From positions 8,107,358 to 8,171,357 of the forward strand of contig JAJEKV010000052.1 of NCBI GenBank assembly GCA_021234155.1: a stretch of DNA of 64,000 nucleotides. Reading direction: 5' to 3'. The first letter of the stretch is position 1. Each line of letters starts with the position of its first letter. Of this stretch, positions 12,334-23,420 are shown piece after piece. This stretch comes from Isoetes taiwanensis. Lineage: Eukaryota; Streptophyta; Lycopodiopsida; Isoetales; Isoetaceae. The notes beneath the pieces are model-generated. The model was not told the DNA's origin and made no database searches. It worked only from the letters and a program-made list of their open reading frames with translations. The position numbers were made by a program, and so were the translations under genes.

Positions 12334-12914
12334 CATAGTCCCGGCCTCCCGGCACAGACTATTCATGCATACGCCGCACTGTGTCAAGCTCAAAGATCCT
12401 CAGTCAACCACGGGTCAGACATCCAAGCCTCCGCAGAAGATTAAGCAGCAGGCCACGCAGTCAAAGCCTTTGGCTGTCAACAAGAGGCGCCGCTCAGACA
12501 AGTGACGGCCCGTCACCGCCCGCGTCAGCGTCAGCGTGATTCTAGGCACTTCAAGAGGCACCGCCAATATTCCTGCAAATCAGGCCTCCTTTTAGGAGTC
12601 GGCACCGAGATCAGTCAGAGTGTCTATATTGGGCCCAAGGCCATTGTACTATATATATGAGTAGAGTTAGCTCATAAGTTTTTAGATGAGTTTTGAGTCT
12701 TGTCTCCTTTTCGCTTCTATCTATTAGAGCTCATGTATTTTCATCATTGATATCAAGGAAGCTTATCATCTTTCTCTCATTTGTTCTCGTTCTCTTTTTT
12801 TCTTCTCTTTCAAAGAAATCCAAGTGGACATAGTCCCCTGGACTCTCCCGTTAGATCCACGGGTCCTCACAGAGGGTCGCCTTCTCCAGAGTTCCCAACC
12901 TGCACTCCCAAACA
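12334..12914 (+). repeat. 5' LTR of the Gypsy element
   Basis: Matches 22821-23415 over nearly its whole length, with landmarks GACTATTCATGCATACG near the start, GGCACCGCCAATATTCCT in the middle and ACTCCCAAACA at the end. A CTATATATA box at about 12649 followed by GAGTTAGCTCATAAG is the likely promoter. The LTR ends in CA; the expected TG at the start is not clear, so the left border is accurate only to about 10 bases. Confidence 0.85.
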
Positions 12915-12960
12915 CCGCCACGCCGGTCCGGTCTTTTTCTCCTACTTTCTTCTGGCCGCC

Positions 12961-14760
12961 ATGTTCCGGTCTGTAATTTCACGCCTGAAGAACTCCTTTC
13001 TCGACGGCATCTCGCTTGGAGCGCCATCAGCGCCGGAAACCGCTTCAGCGACATGTATGGATCTCGCTTATGACATAGAGGGAGGCCATCTTGCCCAGGG
13101 CTCACCCGGCCACCCACCCCTCGTGGTCCGGGGCCTCGCCCCAGCTTCCTCCCCCAAGCTGCAAACATTGCTCACAACCTCAGCCCCTCATCACTATCGT
13201 GAGCCTTATCCGCTCAACCTTCTCAACCAGACTTTCACACCCCCAACATGCCTACATCCATCATTCTTCGGGCCATACGCCTCTTCCTTCGCAGAACCAT
13301 CATCTCCCGGTGGGCACGGCCATCCACATGTCTCCCGCTGCCTACCTGTGAATATCCTTTCCTACGTTTCCCATCGCCTCTTCCTTGCTACAACCTTACG
13401 GATCTCAAAACCAATGCTCCGCCACTTCCGGTTTCAACCGCTAGCCACCCCTTCATCGTGGTCCGCGGTGCACAATGCCACATCCACCTCAACCTCAATA
13501 TCCTCACTATATCGTTCCTCGCCCCAGCCAAAGACTTTCACATCTACCTTCGGACTGAACCGACTTATCCCACCTTTGGCAACACAAAAGGCAAACCGTT
13601 AGACCAAAGTGCTCGTGCCCACATGGAAGAATTTGAGGCTCTAGCTGTCCTAAATGGTCACGCGCAACCTCAACCGAAATTCCACATCTTTTTCCACCAC
13701 ATCGCGGGGTTTTCCTCATCAATGGCTCATGTCCAACAAAAGCCATTGGAAACAAGATCGGGTCCGAATGCGCGATCGCTTTTCTCGCCTCATTACGGGG
13801 ACCACGGATGATGATCAACTTCATCTCAAGCAACTCAATGAACTTCAACAAGAGCCCACGGAGTCTCCGCCCGGGATTTTATGGATCGACTTCACATTCT
13901 CGCCGGTAAGCTCAAGGAGTACCCTACACGTGAGAGCCATTTTGGTCCTGTTTCTCCAAGGACTTCCTCCCCGCTATTCGACTCATGATCAATACCGCTG
14001 GCCCAAAAAACTTGGAGCAAAGCTATCGACCTTTGTCAATCACTCCGCCAATGTTTCCCTCCCGAGGCGGGGCTCTTCAAGAGCTCCCGCTCATTCCACC
14101 CGCCATGGTTCCCACAAACGGTTGTTCAAGCCTCAACACGCTTAATCCACTGGTAGCTTCAAATCTGGTGCCATATTTGCAAATATCAAGGCCATTTGGC
14201 CAATGAGTGCAACTCCACCAATGGCCCGGCCATTGCAAGCGATGCAACATGTGCAATCATGTTACGGAAGAGTGCACTCGCACTCATCCCACACCGCTCA
14301 AGAACAAAATGGTTTATCAAGTGCAAACCACACCTCACCACAATCGCGACTATCGCCAGCCCACCTCTTCAGGTGCAGCCCAAGAAACTCTATCAGAATC
14401 AGACCAACCACGGGGGGATCCAACCAACGCCCTCCTTTTGATCCTTCTAAAGCGGTGTTATCACACCGCCAAGAATGGGGTCATACCACCACGGTGTCCT
14501 CAACTTCCACAAGTTCAGTCCACTTTTTTCGCACAAATCAGACCACATCGGTCCGCCTCACGCTTACCAACTCGCTTGCTAATGGCAAACAAGGCCCGCG
14601 ACCAGTTCTAAGAAGCCCCCAAGAGCCTCAAGAATCACGCTTATCAACCAGCTCCAAGAAATCAACCTCACCGGATCAACAAGCCCAAGAGGAAATTTTT
14701 CGTGCCCTTAATCCTCCGCATACTGGCCAAATTGGGTTGGTCTAGTTTCACGCCGTGACT
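12961..14760 (+). pseudogene. gag of the Gypsy element, frameshifted
   Basis: The capsid part is recognisable around 13620-14000: HMEEFEALAVLNG, then after shifts QEPTES, RDFMDRLHILAGKLKEYPT and FLQGLPPRYSTHDQ, the usual gag pattern of a helix rich in Arg followed by F..GLP. Two CCHC zinc knuckles follow at about 14168-14275: C-HI-C-KYQG-H-LANE-C and C-KR-C-NMCN-H-VTEE-C, both with the exact CX2CX4HX4C spacing. They bind the element RNA during packaging. At least three frame changes are needed, so no full product can be made as written. The stretch from 12961 to 13600 stays open for long in one frame, but its composition (Pro, Ser, Thr, His) looks like leader or misread gag. Confidence 0.75.
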
Positions 14761-15264
14761 AAGGCATCACGCCCCTTGACTATTATTCGAAGGACACGAA
14801 CCCCGCCTTTGCTGTTGACACCATTCCTCATGAGGACTTAAAAAAGGTTCACTTTGCACCGACTTGGAAAAGCTCATGCCAAATGTCATGCCCAAAGTTC
14901 GCCAAAGCATTTTGAATCTCATGCAAGCCGCCAAGGCCGCGACATTGGCCAATGTTCATGCCACCACTAGAGCTCAACAAAGACAAGATACCCCTTCCAC
15001 ATCTCAACCTCCACGCTCTCGACATATCCCAATATTGCAGCCGAGGTTGACTTACTCAAAGAAGTTGCCGCTTCCTCGCCACGCACTCCCCGCACTGGAA
15101 CCAAAGCCAGATCCTTTTTCTCATGTACCTCTCGAACTCAAGAGGAGCTTGCCAAGATCAAAATTCCTTTAAGCTTGGCAACCATTTTAAAACTCGGCCC
15201 CGCTCTCAAGGACCAGCTTACCACTCCCAACTGCTTTTAGTTGGGGCCGTGGGCTACCTCTACA

Positions 15265-15600
15265 CCCACGGTCCATGCCACGGTGGGAAATCAGCAAGTC
15301 AACCATGTTCAAATCGATGGAGGTAGTGCGCAGTCCAATCTCATCACGGATAAACTCCGCAAAACAAATGGGCATCACACAACTCTTTTCGCGGCCCCAT
15401 ATGACATCAAATTGGCTAATGGCCATATCACAAGACCTCAAGGCCACACCTATTCTTCACATCAACATTGGTGATCTCCGCTTTCCCATGGAATTTGGAG
15501 TGTGGAAAGTCGGGCGAAGATCCAGTGACTATGAAATGCTGGTAGCGCACCCTTTCTCCGCCAGCAAAGAGTATCCATTATCGGGCCACTGGACCAGTTA
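15265..15600 (+). pseudogene. Retropepsin-like protease of the Gypsy element
   Basis: Frame from about 15265 reads VNHVQIDGGSAQSNLIT, where IDGGS stands at the position of the catalytic D-S/T-G motif; DGGS variants are known in plant Gypsy elements. After a shift near 15430 the typical end of the domain appears: ILHINIGDLRFPM and SDYEMLVAHPF, corresponding to the Gypsy pattern ..YD.LLG.PF. The protease would cut the gag-pol polyprotein. One shift and probable small insertions break it. Confidence 0.65.
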
Positions 15601-16315
15601 GTCATCACCGATGGTCATCTCAATGCCACCATGGACTTGCAAACGTGTAGGATCATTTCTGTTGACAATGCGAACCTCTCTCTCGCATAATCGATTCTGA
15701 AGACGCCAGAATATTTATCAAGTTCAGGGGCCCCCGCGTCTGCCTCGTCATCCTACCCCGAATATGCTGATCCTTGGGGAGAAATGACTCTTGATCAGAC
15801 TGTCAGGGCTGCCTTGCCGGACCCCCACCGCTCCTTGCAATCAATCCAACGCTGATCACTTTTCAGATGCCGACACTCCCGCAACTCCCCGCTGATGTAC
15901 ACGCCGTCATGAAGCAACCATCGCTAGATGAAACTAAGCAACCTCTTTTTTCACCACTAAAAGTGCCAGCGCGATCCCGTTATGCTCCAACCTCCCGCAC
16001 ACATTGTCCGTGATACTGAAGTCATACCCCATATTCGGACTCGAAGTCGATTGTGGATGTTGGCAACAATCAACCGGTCCAAGATTGCCGCAAACCTTCC
16101 AGGCTCCTTATCGCATCAGGCCGCCACGCTGTTCAAAAAAATTCAAACACATTTTACTGGAGTTACAAAGATCTTCGGGAATCAACAAAAGCTTGGGGAA
16201 CTCACCATTCCTACCAAATCGATGCACGACCGTGTAGCAACGACAAGATAGGCTCAACCCTAATTACCGCGGATCGCCAAGGCGAAATTGACAAACTCCT
16301 TGCCGCAGTTTGATC

Positions 16316-16905
16316 TATGAGGTCAAACATTCTCAATGGGTGAGCCCTATCGCCATTGCCCTTAAGCACAATGGTAAGATCCGCGCCTGTAGGTAGACTA
16401 TCGAAAACTCAATCAGCCACCTGAGCGTGATCATTTTCCACTTCCCCTTCACGTACACCAAGTTCCGAAGAAGTGGCCGGACATGAGATGTACCTTTATG
16501 GATGGTTTTTCCGGTTACAATCAGATCTCCATCAAAGAACTGATCAACTCAAGACCACTTTCACCACCCCTGCGGGGCACTTTTGCCTACAAGGTGGTTC
16601 CTTTTGATTATCCAACTCTCCTTCAACATTTCAAACGAATCATGCTCTCAGCTTTTTCATGATTTTATGAAGGAACATCCCTTTTGCAAATTTTTCAAGA
16701 TGACTTCTCCGGCCACAGCTCCATGGCTGACCATTTGATAAATTGGAACTCGCCTTCCAGAAATGTGATGAGTCCGCATTAGTCTCAACTCGGAGAAATG
16801 CACCTTTAAGCGCCACTCCCCGTGTTCTCGTTAGGCCATGTTGTAAAAGAAAGCAGAATCACCACCGATCCCCGCCAAAATCGCTTGTGTGCTCAAAGCT
16901 CAAGC
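16316..16905 (+). pseudogene. Reverse transcriptase domain of the Gypsy element
   Basis: Ordered RT motifs can be read across several frames: QWVSPIAIALKHNGKIRAC (start of the fingers), LNQPPERDHFPLPF, motif A FMDGFSGYNQI at about 16498-16530, FTTPAG followed by FAYKVVPF, the catalytic box as IFQDDFSGHSSMADHL at about 16697-16740 (FQDD in place of YVDD), then EKCTFK and LGHVVKESRITTDP. The two aspartates of the box remain, but stops and shifts separate the motifs. Confidence 0.85.
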
Positions 16906-17029
16906 ACCAGCCAATATCAAAGAGACACGCTCTTTCCCGGGAAAGGTCAATTATTACTCCACCTTCATACCGGATCGGTAGCCATTGCAAGATCCCATTC
17001 ATAAACTCACGGGTGATCTAATCCACGGG

Positions 17030-17490
17030 CTTGGAATTCCCAGCGGAAGTCGCTTTCCAACAAATGAAGCTTTTGCTTACTCGTGCACCGGTTCTTGTTC
17101 CTCCCTCAATGGGACAAGCCCTTTCACGCTCATGTCGATGTCTCCGGCGCTTTGCTATTGAGCTGTTCTTTCTCAAGAATATGATGCGCATTAATCGATA
17201 AACCAAATCGCTACGCCCACCGAAAACTCAATTCGGGCTGAAGCGCAACTATTCTCGCCACTCGAGCGTGAAGCTTTGGGTCTCATTTTCTCGCGGTCCA
17301 ACGCCGCCATTACCTTTTGGGCAGTCAAATCAAGTTCTTTTGTGGACCACCAAGCACTTCTCTATTTGATCAACAAATCCACGCCCACGGGCCGCATTGC
17401 TCGCTGGGTCCTTCTTCTCCAAGAATTTGCTCCTTTTGAAATCGCTCATAAGGCCGCAAATCTCATGTTGTTCCGGATTATCTTTCACGC
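17030..17490 (+). pseudogene. RNase H domain of the Gypsy element
   Basis: Begins with the connection AFQQMKLLLTRAPVL-like stretch at about 17050 and the strand HAHVDVSGALL (D is the first catalytic residue). It continues with EREALGLIFS, DHQALLYLINK and GRIARWVLLLQEFAPFEI, the standard end of the domain in Ty3/Gypsy pol. A frame change is needed near 17165-17230. The domain removes RNA from the RNA/DNA hybrid. Confidence 0.8.
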
Positions 17491-17689
17491 GATCCACACG
17501 CGGATGATCCCGCAATCAGGGTCTCCGACGCCTTCCCGATGCTCAACTCTTTTTAGTCACGGGCAACACCACATTGGTTTCATGATTTTCAGCAAGCACC
17601 TCCTCACCGGTGCTCTTCCACCGTAAGATGAGACGCCTTTCCCGCCAAGCGACAATCTTGTCGCTTATCAATTTCTCAGAGAGGTCCGC

Positions 17690-18840
17690 GGACTACACCA
17701 TGGTTGCCGGACATCTCTACAAAAGGGTAAGGACACCATCCCGACGCCGTGTTCTACCTCATGAAGTTCCGCATATTGTTCGAGAAGCTCATCAAGGGGC
17801 CGGTGGTGGTCATTTTCATGGTGACACCACGCAAGACGCAAAAATCCTTCTTGCCGGTATTATTGGCCCACTCTTTAGAGATGCTCACGCCACGCCAAGA
17901 CGTGTGACGCTTTGCCCGGTGGGGGGCGCACGGCCCGCGACGCTCTTCCCTTTGACGCTGGTCGCCACGCCCACTTCCCTTCAAAGAAATGGGGAATGGA
18001 CTTTGTGGGACCTATAGATCCTCCCCCGCTGCACTTTTCGTGCCCGATACATTCTGGTTCTCACTGACTACGCCACCAAATGGGCGGAAGCTTGTGCACT
18101 TCCGGCATAACACCGCCGCAAGCATACCGAGTCCTCTATCAACAAATTATCACGCTGATTCGGGCCCGGTTCTACCTGAGCTGGTCAAGGACCGTGGTGT
18201 TCATTTCATCAATCATACTATCAAAGAGTCGACGGATTATCTCTTGATACATCATCACAAGAGCACACCTTACTATCCTCAAGGCAATGGGTTGGGCGAA
18301 AGCACCAACAAAACTCGTCACCATTCTCAAGAAAATTTTGACGACCCCGCCGCATGACAAGTGCACAAAACTTCCTATCGTTTTTGGGCCTACAATACTT
18401 GTTTCAAGATTGCTACGGGTCACACTCCTTTTAAATTGGTTTATGGTCGAAGCTCTCATGCCCTTTGAATACATCCTTCCAACACCCGCTTTAACCGGCA
18501 CGCTCATAATCCACCAAACCGCTTCTCAAAGAACGGGTCTATCAATTAGAACAGTTGGATGAACTTCAAGGATGCTTATATTCGTGTTCTTCATGGACAA
18601 CAGCTTGCAAAAATCTTTACATGACAAACGCTTGAAGACAAAAACATTCAAACAAGGAGATTTGGTTCTTCTTTATGATTCCGTGTACAAAAATTTTCCT
18701 GTAAACTCAAGTTTCGCTATTTGGCCCTTATCAAATTGTTCAAGTGGTTAGACCAAGTGTTTTCCAACTCTGAATTAGATGGCACTCCATTACCTACATT
18801 AGTTAATGGTTTTCGCCTCAAAGCATTTCATCACACGTAA
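17690..18840 (+). pseudogene. Integrase of the Gypsy element
   Basis: The N-terminal zinc region is represented by VPHIVREAHQGAGGGHFHGD (about 17758-17820). The core then reads GMDFVGPIDPPP at about 17993, VLTDYATKWAE at 18057, VKDRGVHFIN at 18184 and YYPQGNGLGESTNK at about 18271-18310, which supplies the two Asp and the Glu of the DDE triad. The C-terminal part has KTFKQGDLVLLYD near 18645 and VNGFRLKAFH near 18805. Shifts occur between these segments. No chromodomain was seen. Confidence 0.85.
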
Positions 18841-21800
18841 AGTGAACATCCAAACACGAGACAGGTTCAAGAATCCAACACCACGTAAAGTGACTAGAAG
18901 GCGGTAGCTTATATTATAGTGGAGATTTTACAAAATGTGGGCACACCCCTATTATTTCCGCTATGGGCACCGCCCTATATACAAAAACGGGCTCGAGCCC
19001 TATTTACTAAGTCCTAAGAGGAAAACCCTCTACTCCGGTTCGGAGCAGGTGATGCGAGGAGATGGTAGAGGTTCGCCCCGGATCCCAAATAAGGTGCGTA
19101 ACCACCTCCATCTCGTTGGTCTCTGCTGGGATGTTCAGCCATCCCCAAGACACCAGCCCGCCCATGCGAATGCCACGGTTGTGGCAGCCAGAGATCCGCA
19201 TAATTCATCTTACAAGTGATCCACTCGACAGCTTAGTCGGGCATGGTGCAATCTTCGCCTGCCGCAAGAACGCCATACCGAAGGCCATCGGATGCCTTCG
19301 CTTCTCCGGTTCGCCTTATATAGCCAATCGAGGAACTCCTTGTCGACATGGACCAATCACACAAATCGCCAACGTGTTTGCAATGCAAGGTGTTTCTAAA
19401 ATGAGAATCTGTTTCTCCCGCCGCATATCTAGCCATGGTACCTTCCGACACATTCCTTTTAATGATATCCCACTTCGAAGTTGCCACATTGAATGCCATT
19501 CCTCCTTTCCACGCCCGCTTTAACATTAATGGATGTCCTTTGCCATCCGTCACGTCCGATCTTTTCTTTCACGCCTCATCCTCACCGCTCATTGCTTCTC
19601 CCTTACGCTTTTTGGGGACTTAGCCAAATTTTTGCCTCTCAATCCCTTCTTCGTGATCTTTTGACACTGGCATCATCAACGGTTCCCCGCTTGGGAACTC
19701 TTCATACCTCTTCGCCTCCGGGGCTTGTGCCCTAAAACAAACCTTTTTCGTTCCTCGCTCCTTTCATCCTCCTCGCGGCTCGACTTTCGCCTTCCCGCTT
19801 TGCATCTCTTCTTCCGCAAATCATTCCCATGGCTGCCCCAAGATTTTCTACACTTCAAGCTATCGCTCCCAAGGATCCGCCCTTTTTTGCATCCAGATCC
19901 TTCTTGACGCCCACTTTCCGTGAAGCCCTTTGTTGGCCCCAAGTAAATAAAGAAGTCGCCGAACGACACCGCCTTTAATAATTCTCTCAAATGGAACTTC
20001 CGGCCCAAATCCTCGCTCTTGGGCTTGCGTAAAGCTTCATCGCCAATATTGTTGCAGCCCTCGCATAAGTTACACCATCGCGGGTCGATGGCACCACTAT
20101 TTCATTGACTCAACACTTGATTTCTGAGGTATTTCATATTCCCCTTGCACACTCCTTTTGTGTATCATGGTCCGCTATACGTGATATTGATGTCACGTAG
20201 TTTGCGCTACCGCTTATCATGCCAATGTCCATCGCCCCGACCAATATCGACAAGCCTCATGAGACCTTTGTTAAATTTCGTATGGAAATTCCTTGGGTAT
20301 TCTATCAAGAACACCCATATCAATAAGCCTTTCTATAACCCTCGTCCTCACCGCCACGCACTCCAAAAACACCACATAGATTGGCCCCAAATGATGTTCT
20401 ATCGCCTTCTCCAAGAAATGGACCACTGGGTACCACTTCCATTTCCCTGGTGCTTCTGTGGGAGGCCTCAAGCCTCATCCGCCATTACTCCCTCCCACAC
20501 CACCAAATTCCTCAAAATTCCACTCACGCCCTTCCAATCAATCACCAAGTTGGCACATCACTCCATCTTCCCCCGGGTCATGACCACAAATACACTCATG
20601 TCAATTGCCTTTCCTCCGCTACACCATCCACTCTCACACCATTTTCCCTAAACCTCCCAAACCAGTAACAAAATTTCCAAGCCCACCACCACAACACTCT
20701 CGCTGCTTGTTAGACAAGATTTAGGATGCTCAAGCCGGGCCAGTTTGGTTATGTTGTCCTAAGACGCTCTTATGGGTTCAACGGGCACTCTGAGTATTCT
20801 CGGATGCGGCATAATTAAGACCTTCTCAAGCCGCAGAATCAGCTTCAAGTTGTAACTTTGGAGGCCAAACTTCAAGACAAGCATGAAGCTCTCATGTGCC
20901 CGCGATCTCAAGAGTACACAAGCCTGCTTCAGCCAACTCGCCAGACAACAGCTCAGCCTCCAAATGTAAATCTCGTGACTCTATTGGAGCACAACAAGTC
21001 CAAAGTCAGCTTCCTCCTCCCGAGTACCAAGGGACCTAAGATATTAAGCAAACTCATGTCTTTGTACTCGAACTGCGGTGAAAATTTCTAGCACTCAAGT
21101 TCGTAAATCTTTTCAGCCCGGGATTTCGTCGCCTCCTTGACGCTCAGCCATTACGTATTCTCACCACCTCTCTCAAGATCGTACCATGTGAGGTGCAGTA
21201 AACGTAAAAATACCGGGCTATGGAGATTGTCCCGTGTTTGCCTCAATACACCGGGAAATCTTCCTCCTGTGTCAACTTTTCTCGAACGGGTCTCGCGACC
21301 AGTCAATGCCTCCTACTTAAAAAGGAAAATCGGATCCGCGGGATCCTCAACAACGCCTGCAACAAGCTATTCGGGCCACAGGAGGCTCAAGCCAAACTTG
21401 ACGCACTGCATCGCAATTCTTCAAAGAATGCCGCTGACTTCCCCGCCCTCCTCGCTATCATGATTATGTGGCTTTTCGCTCGACGCCACCTTCCTTTCAA
21501 AGTGGCATGCGCCTGATGGCCCTTGCGGGATATCCCATCAGCGCTGGTTGATTTTTCTCGGATTTGGCCGTAACTCTCCATTGAAGACAAAGGGTTGTGG
21601 GCCGTAGTTCTTGTTGTCTTTTGGATCTCATACACCGTGGCCGATCCGCACTTTCACTTTCCGCCAGGTGGTTCAAAATTTTACGGCTTATCTTTTCATG
21701 ATTTCTATCCGGTGATACACAAAGAGTAACTTTTGGCAATGGGCCACGCCAAATTTCCTGTGGTGACCCCAATCAGCAAGAATGGGTGCTTCGTGATAAC

Positions 21801-22820
21801 AATCCATATCTTGGCGGATCCCTGCACTCAAAAACTTTGCATCAGAGTACATGCCTCGAGCTTGCCAATCATTTATCTCTCCGCAAGCGGAAGGCCAGAA
21901 CAAATTAGAAGTATCTAGGACATCCCCAAGATCTCCCCCATGCACAAGTCTATATGCAAGACCTCGCCGGTTACAACTCTCGCCATGTGCCTGGCGGATA
22001 GCAAAGACCCGGCCCCACCTGATGGGATAGCCTCCCTGCCAATCCCCCCGCTTCTCTTTGGGATCACGTCGCACTTTGATCCAGATCTTGTCGGGCCAAT
22101 TCAGGAGATCAAGCCACAACCCACGCCCACGGGCATGGTTCCTCTCCCTATGCTTCCCCGGGCGCATCTCCACGCCTCTGTTCCTCGACTTCATTAGCGC
22201 CTTCCTTGGACCAAGGTCATGGATGGTCAGTGCAGCCGACACCACCTCAGATCTCGACGTGGATCTCCGTGGGATCCATCACGCTTTGTTCGCCATCACA
22301 TTGGGAAGCATAGCGGCGTTACTGACAACACCACCAATTGATCGCATTGCTAATGAGCGGTTATAAAATAGCCCGCTGGATGCGCCTTATGGTCTCAACA
22401 TCTCTTTGCGTAACGCCCACCTCACCCGACCCTTCGTCTATCTTCAAGGTGATTTTGGCGCCGCCTCAAAATGCATTTTGCTAAGCTCTAAATCGGCAGC
22501 CGCCCCATTTTTCAATCGCAATCCAAATGCCGCCGCTGCCTTTGGCCTTCGTGACCTGCCTCCTCATGGAGTGTCGGGCATTTCTTCAGACGCTTCACGC
22601 CGCACTTGAAGAAGTGGTACGCTTCCTCGCTTTCTTATTGATGCCGATCCCGGCCCCTTGGCCAAAAACACACCTCAAGCTCTTCTAATCACGCCAAGAT
22701 CTCATCACCAAGCACCATACCGGAAACTGGCCTCACTCCCCAGAGGATCACTCGTGACCGATGGCTTCCTCAGCCTCCTAAACGCTTTCCTCCTTTCTTC
22801 ACTGAGTGTCGCTATGGGAG
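18841..22820 (+). other. Long 3' region of the Gypsy element with no recognised product
   Basis: Nearly 4 kb lie between the integrase end and the 3' LTR, far more than the usual few hundred bases. Composition is GC-richer like the rest of the element. Overlapping open frames exist on both strands (for example 20145-20651 and 21137-21516 plus, 21688-22245 minus). The most protein-like piece is HIDWPQMMFYRLLQEMDHW at about 20374-20430. It may be a captured gene or an extra ORF as in some plant Gypsy lineages, now broken. GCTATGGGAGG just before the LTR (22811-22821) may be the remains of the polypurine tract. Confidence 0.5.
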
Positions 22821-23415
22821 GTTAGTCTGCGGCTCTCAAACACAAAGAGGGACTATTCATGCATACGCTTACCGTGTCAAGCTCATTAAAGACCTCACCA
22901 ACCACGTCGTGCATATCCAAGGCTTCTCGCTAAGATTAAGCAAAGAAGCCACGCAACAAAGCCTTTTTGGTTGTCAATAACAAGAGGCGCCACAGACAAG
23001 TGATTTGCCCGCCACCAAGGCCACCGGGCCGGGCCAAGTGGATTCTAGGCACTTCCAAGAGGCACCGCCAATATTCCTCAAGAACGCCTCCTTCTCAGAG
23101 TCGGCACCGAGATCACTGAGTGTTCCATATTGGGCCCAAGGCCATTGTACTATATATATGAGTAGAGTTAGCTCATAAGTTTTAGATGAGTTTTGAGTCT
23201 TGTCTCCTTTCTATTATGCAGAGCTCATGTATTTACTATTGATATCAAGGAAGCTTATATCATCTTTTCTCCTCATTTACCCCCTGTTTCTTCTTTTTCT
23301 CTCTTTCAGCAAATCCTCAAGGATACAGTCCCCCCGGACTCCCTCCTGTTAGGATCCATCGGAGTCCTCACAGAGAGGGCTGTCTTCCAGAGTTCCTGTA
23401 ACCCACTCCCAAACA
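22821..23415 (+). repeat. 3' LTR of the Gypsy element
   Basis: Counterpart of 12334-12914 with the same CTATATATA box (about 23150) and the same ACTCCCAAACA end. It ends at 23415, and the duplicated target ATTAC follows. Confidence 0.85.
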
Positions 23416-23420
23416 ATTAC

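Larger units (their letters stand above)
12329..23420 (+). mobile_element. Ty3/Gypsy LTR retrotransposon, full length but degenerate
   Basis: Two LTRs (12334-12914 and 22821-23415) in direct orientation enclose, in Gypsy order, gag, protease, RT, RNase H and integrase. Possible 5-base target duplications are ATTAT (12329-12333) and ATTAC (23416-23420), differing by one base. LTRs differ by many substitutions and small indels, so the insertion is not recent, and all coding domains contain shifts or stops. The element is visibly more GC-rich than its flanks. Integrase downstream of RNase H excludes Copia. About 4 kb of sequence between integrase and 3' LTR does not match any standard pol part. 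I could not find a clear primer binding site after the 5' LTR. Confidence 0.9.

Noticed and set aside
12781-13602. 273-codon plus frame at the start of the Gypsy element as a gene
   Set aside because: It begins inside the 5' LTR and has Pro/Ser/His-biased composition. The readable gag features appear only later and in other frames.
21688-22245. 185-codon minus frame inside the Gypsy 3' region
   Set aside because: Lies in the GC-richer element where long chance frames are expected; no motif and no start context.
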